Below are positions 63,273 to 64,000 of a DNA stretch of 64,000 bases, piece by piece; position 1 is the stretch's first letter; each line of letters begins with the position of its first letter. The stretch is taken from assembly GCF_023554255.2 (NCBI RefSeq), contig NZ_JAMJWD020000005.1, positions 348,110-412,109 on the forward strand, read 5' to 3'. This DNA comes from Phyllobacterium sp. 21LDTY02-6 (lineage in GTDB: Bacteria; Pseudomonadota; Alphaproteobacteria; Rhizobiales; Rhizobiaceae). The notes under the pieces were generated by a model. The model saw only the letters and a program-made list of their open reading frames with translations. It was not told the DNA's origin and searched no databases. Both the position numbers and the translations under genes were made by a program.

Positions 63273-64000
63273 TCAATAGATATCGAACGGAAAATACTTC
63301 GCTACGATTTTCTTGTATGTTCCGTTGGCTACGACGGCGTCGATCGCCTTGTTAAACTTGGCACGGAGTTCGTCGTCGCCCTTGCGTATGCCGATACCGG
63401 CCTCCGTTTCTGTTCCCGCAACATCTCCAAGCATCTTGCAGCATTCCTTGCCGGCATTGTTGAGCCAATCGGCTACCACGAACTTGTCGGAAATCAGTGC
63501 ATCGATCCGGCCATTCTGCATGTCGGCAGCCGCTTCGTCCTGCGTTGGATAAAGTTTCACGTCCGCGCTGTTCTTGCCGTAACTGTCGGTCGCGTAATTG
63601 CCTTGCGTCGTGGATGCCTGTGCGCCGACGATCTTGCCCTTCATGTCTTCCACGGATACGCCGGCAAGCGTGCTGTCTTTGGGAACCACAACCGCAAGTG
63701 GTGTCGTGTAGTACTTGTTGGTGAAGTCGATCTGCTGCTTGCGCTCTTCCGTGATGCTCATGGACGCGACGATCGCATCGTATTTCTTGGCCATCAGGCC
63801 CGGAATGATGCCGTCCCAATCTTGCGCGACTATGGTGCACGTCGCTTTCATTTCCGCACACAGCGCATTGGCGATGTCGACGTCGAACCCCTCGAGCGTA
63901 CCATCGGCTTTAAGGGAATTGAATGGCGGGTAAGCACCCTCGGTTGCGATGCGGATCTCCTGAGCGCCAGCACATGATGCAAAAGCGACAGCGGCCAAAG
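63273..64000 (-). CDS. Amino-acid ABC binding protein, 5' end cut by window
   Basis: This is a family 3 periplasmic binding protein of the Lys/Arg/Orn/His type; the window edge removes the start of its signal peptide (only AAVAFASCAGAQ is visible, cleavage likely after AGA). The mature part reads IRIATEGAYPPFNSLKADG and FDVDIANALCAEMKATCTIV, with the ligand-site segments WDGIIPGLMAKKYDAIVASM and a GIGIRKGDDELRAKFNKAI near the C-terminus. Two Cys close together (ECCKM) are unusual. Further importer genes probably lie beyond the right edge. Basic amino acid or opine specificity is inferred from family pattern. Confidence 0.92.
   Translation of the reverse strand, partial: LAAVAFASCAGAQEIRIATEGAYPPFNSLKADGTLEGFDVDIANALCAEMKATCTIVAQDWDGIIPGLMAKKYDAIVASMSITEERKQQIDFTNKYYTTPLAVVVPKDSTLAGVSVEDMKGKIVGAQASTTQGNYATDSYGKNSADVKLYPTQDEAAADMQNGRIDALISDKFVVADWLNNAGKECCKMLGDVAGTETEAGIGIRKGDDELRAKFNKAIDAVVANGTYKKIVAKYFPFDIY

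Noticed and set aside
1..64000. tRNA, rRNA or CRISPR arrays
   Set aside because: I saw no tRNA T-arm pattern in a foldable context, no rRNA-like sequence and no regularly spaced direct repeats with spacers.

Overview
The window looks like part of a replicon from a metabolically versatile alphaproteobacterium, most likely of the Hyphomicrobiales (Rhizobium/Agrobacterium/Ochrobactrum type). Reasons are the moderately high GC, many complete ABC importers each with its own local regulator (LysR, IclR, GntR, RpiR, LuxR), translationally coupled ATGA/GTGA overlaps, and IS481/IS30 remnants of rhizobial type. The organism assignment is inference from gene style. I see no rRNA, tRNA, CRISPR array, replication genes or phage genes. 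Both ends cut through a gene: a sulfatase on the left and an amino-acid-binding protein on the right.

Layout. (1) 1-8296: sulfo-ester locus with a LysR regulator, three sulfatases without signal peptides and a sugar-type ABC importer (binding protein plus two permeases, no ATPase). (2) 8450-17751: a MalT-like LuxR regulator divergent from an amidase and a complete Dpp/Opp-type importer. (3) 18129-18420: broken IS481 transposase. (4) 18475-26333: IclR regulator and a six-gene operon (MFS carrier, MaoC hydratase, CaiB CoA-transferase, a solute-binding-like protein with no signal peptide, acyl-CoA ligase, DapA-type aldolase). (5) 26983-35679: hydantoinase/oxoprolinase locus (MFS, HyuB, HyuA, M20 dipeptidase) divergent from an M20 carboxypeptidase and a GntR regulator. 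(6) 35873-39589: two secreted alpha/beta hydrolases. (7) 39832-51968: pentose or pentitol utilisation island (SDR, aldehyde dehydrogenase, FGGY kinase, HAD phosphatase, RpiR regulator, RpiA, ribose-type ABC importer, quinone D-lactate dehydrogenase). (8) 52118-54992: LysR regulator, epoxide hydrolase, a decayed alpha/beta hydrolase and a SnoaL-like protein. (9) 55195-58991: lone SUKH-like immunity protein, LuxR-type acyl-homoserine-lactone receptor without LuxI, ArgE-like deacylase and an amidohydrolase. (10) 59281-63998: MscS channel, BCCT carrier, internally deleted IS30 element and an amino-acid-binding protein.

How the parts work together. Most blocks follow one plan: importer, then cytoplasmic hydrolase or activating enzyme, then a dedicated regulator. 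Several regulators have a matching candidate operator in the adjacent divergent promoter: a T-N11-A LysR box at 1982, an inverted repeat at 11094, a tandem 14-bp repeat at 26393, a GntR consensus palindrome at 33709, a 13-15-bp box recurring at 40678, 46251 and 46410 in the RpiR island, and a lux-box-like dyad at 56781. These are sequence matches only. The least explained system is the 20-26 kb operon, which puts a cytoplasmic solute-binding-type protein inside a CoA-thioester pathway. The cytosolic sulfatase pair fed by its own importer is the second candidate for new chemistry.
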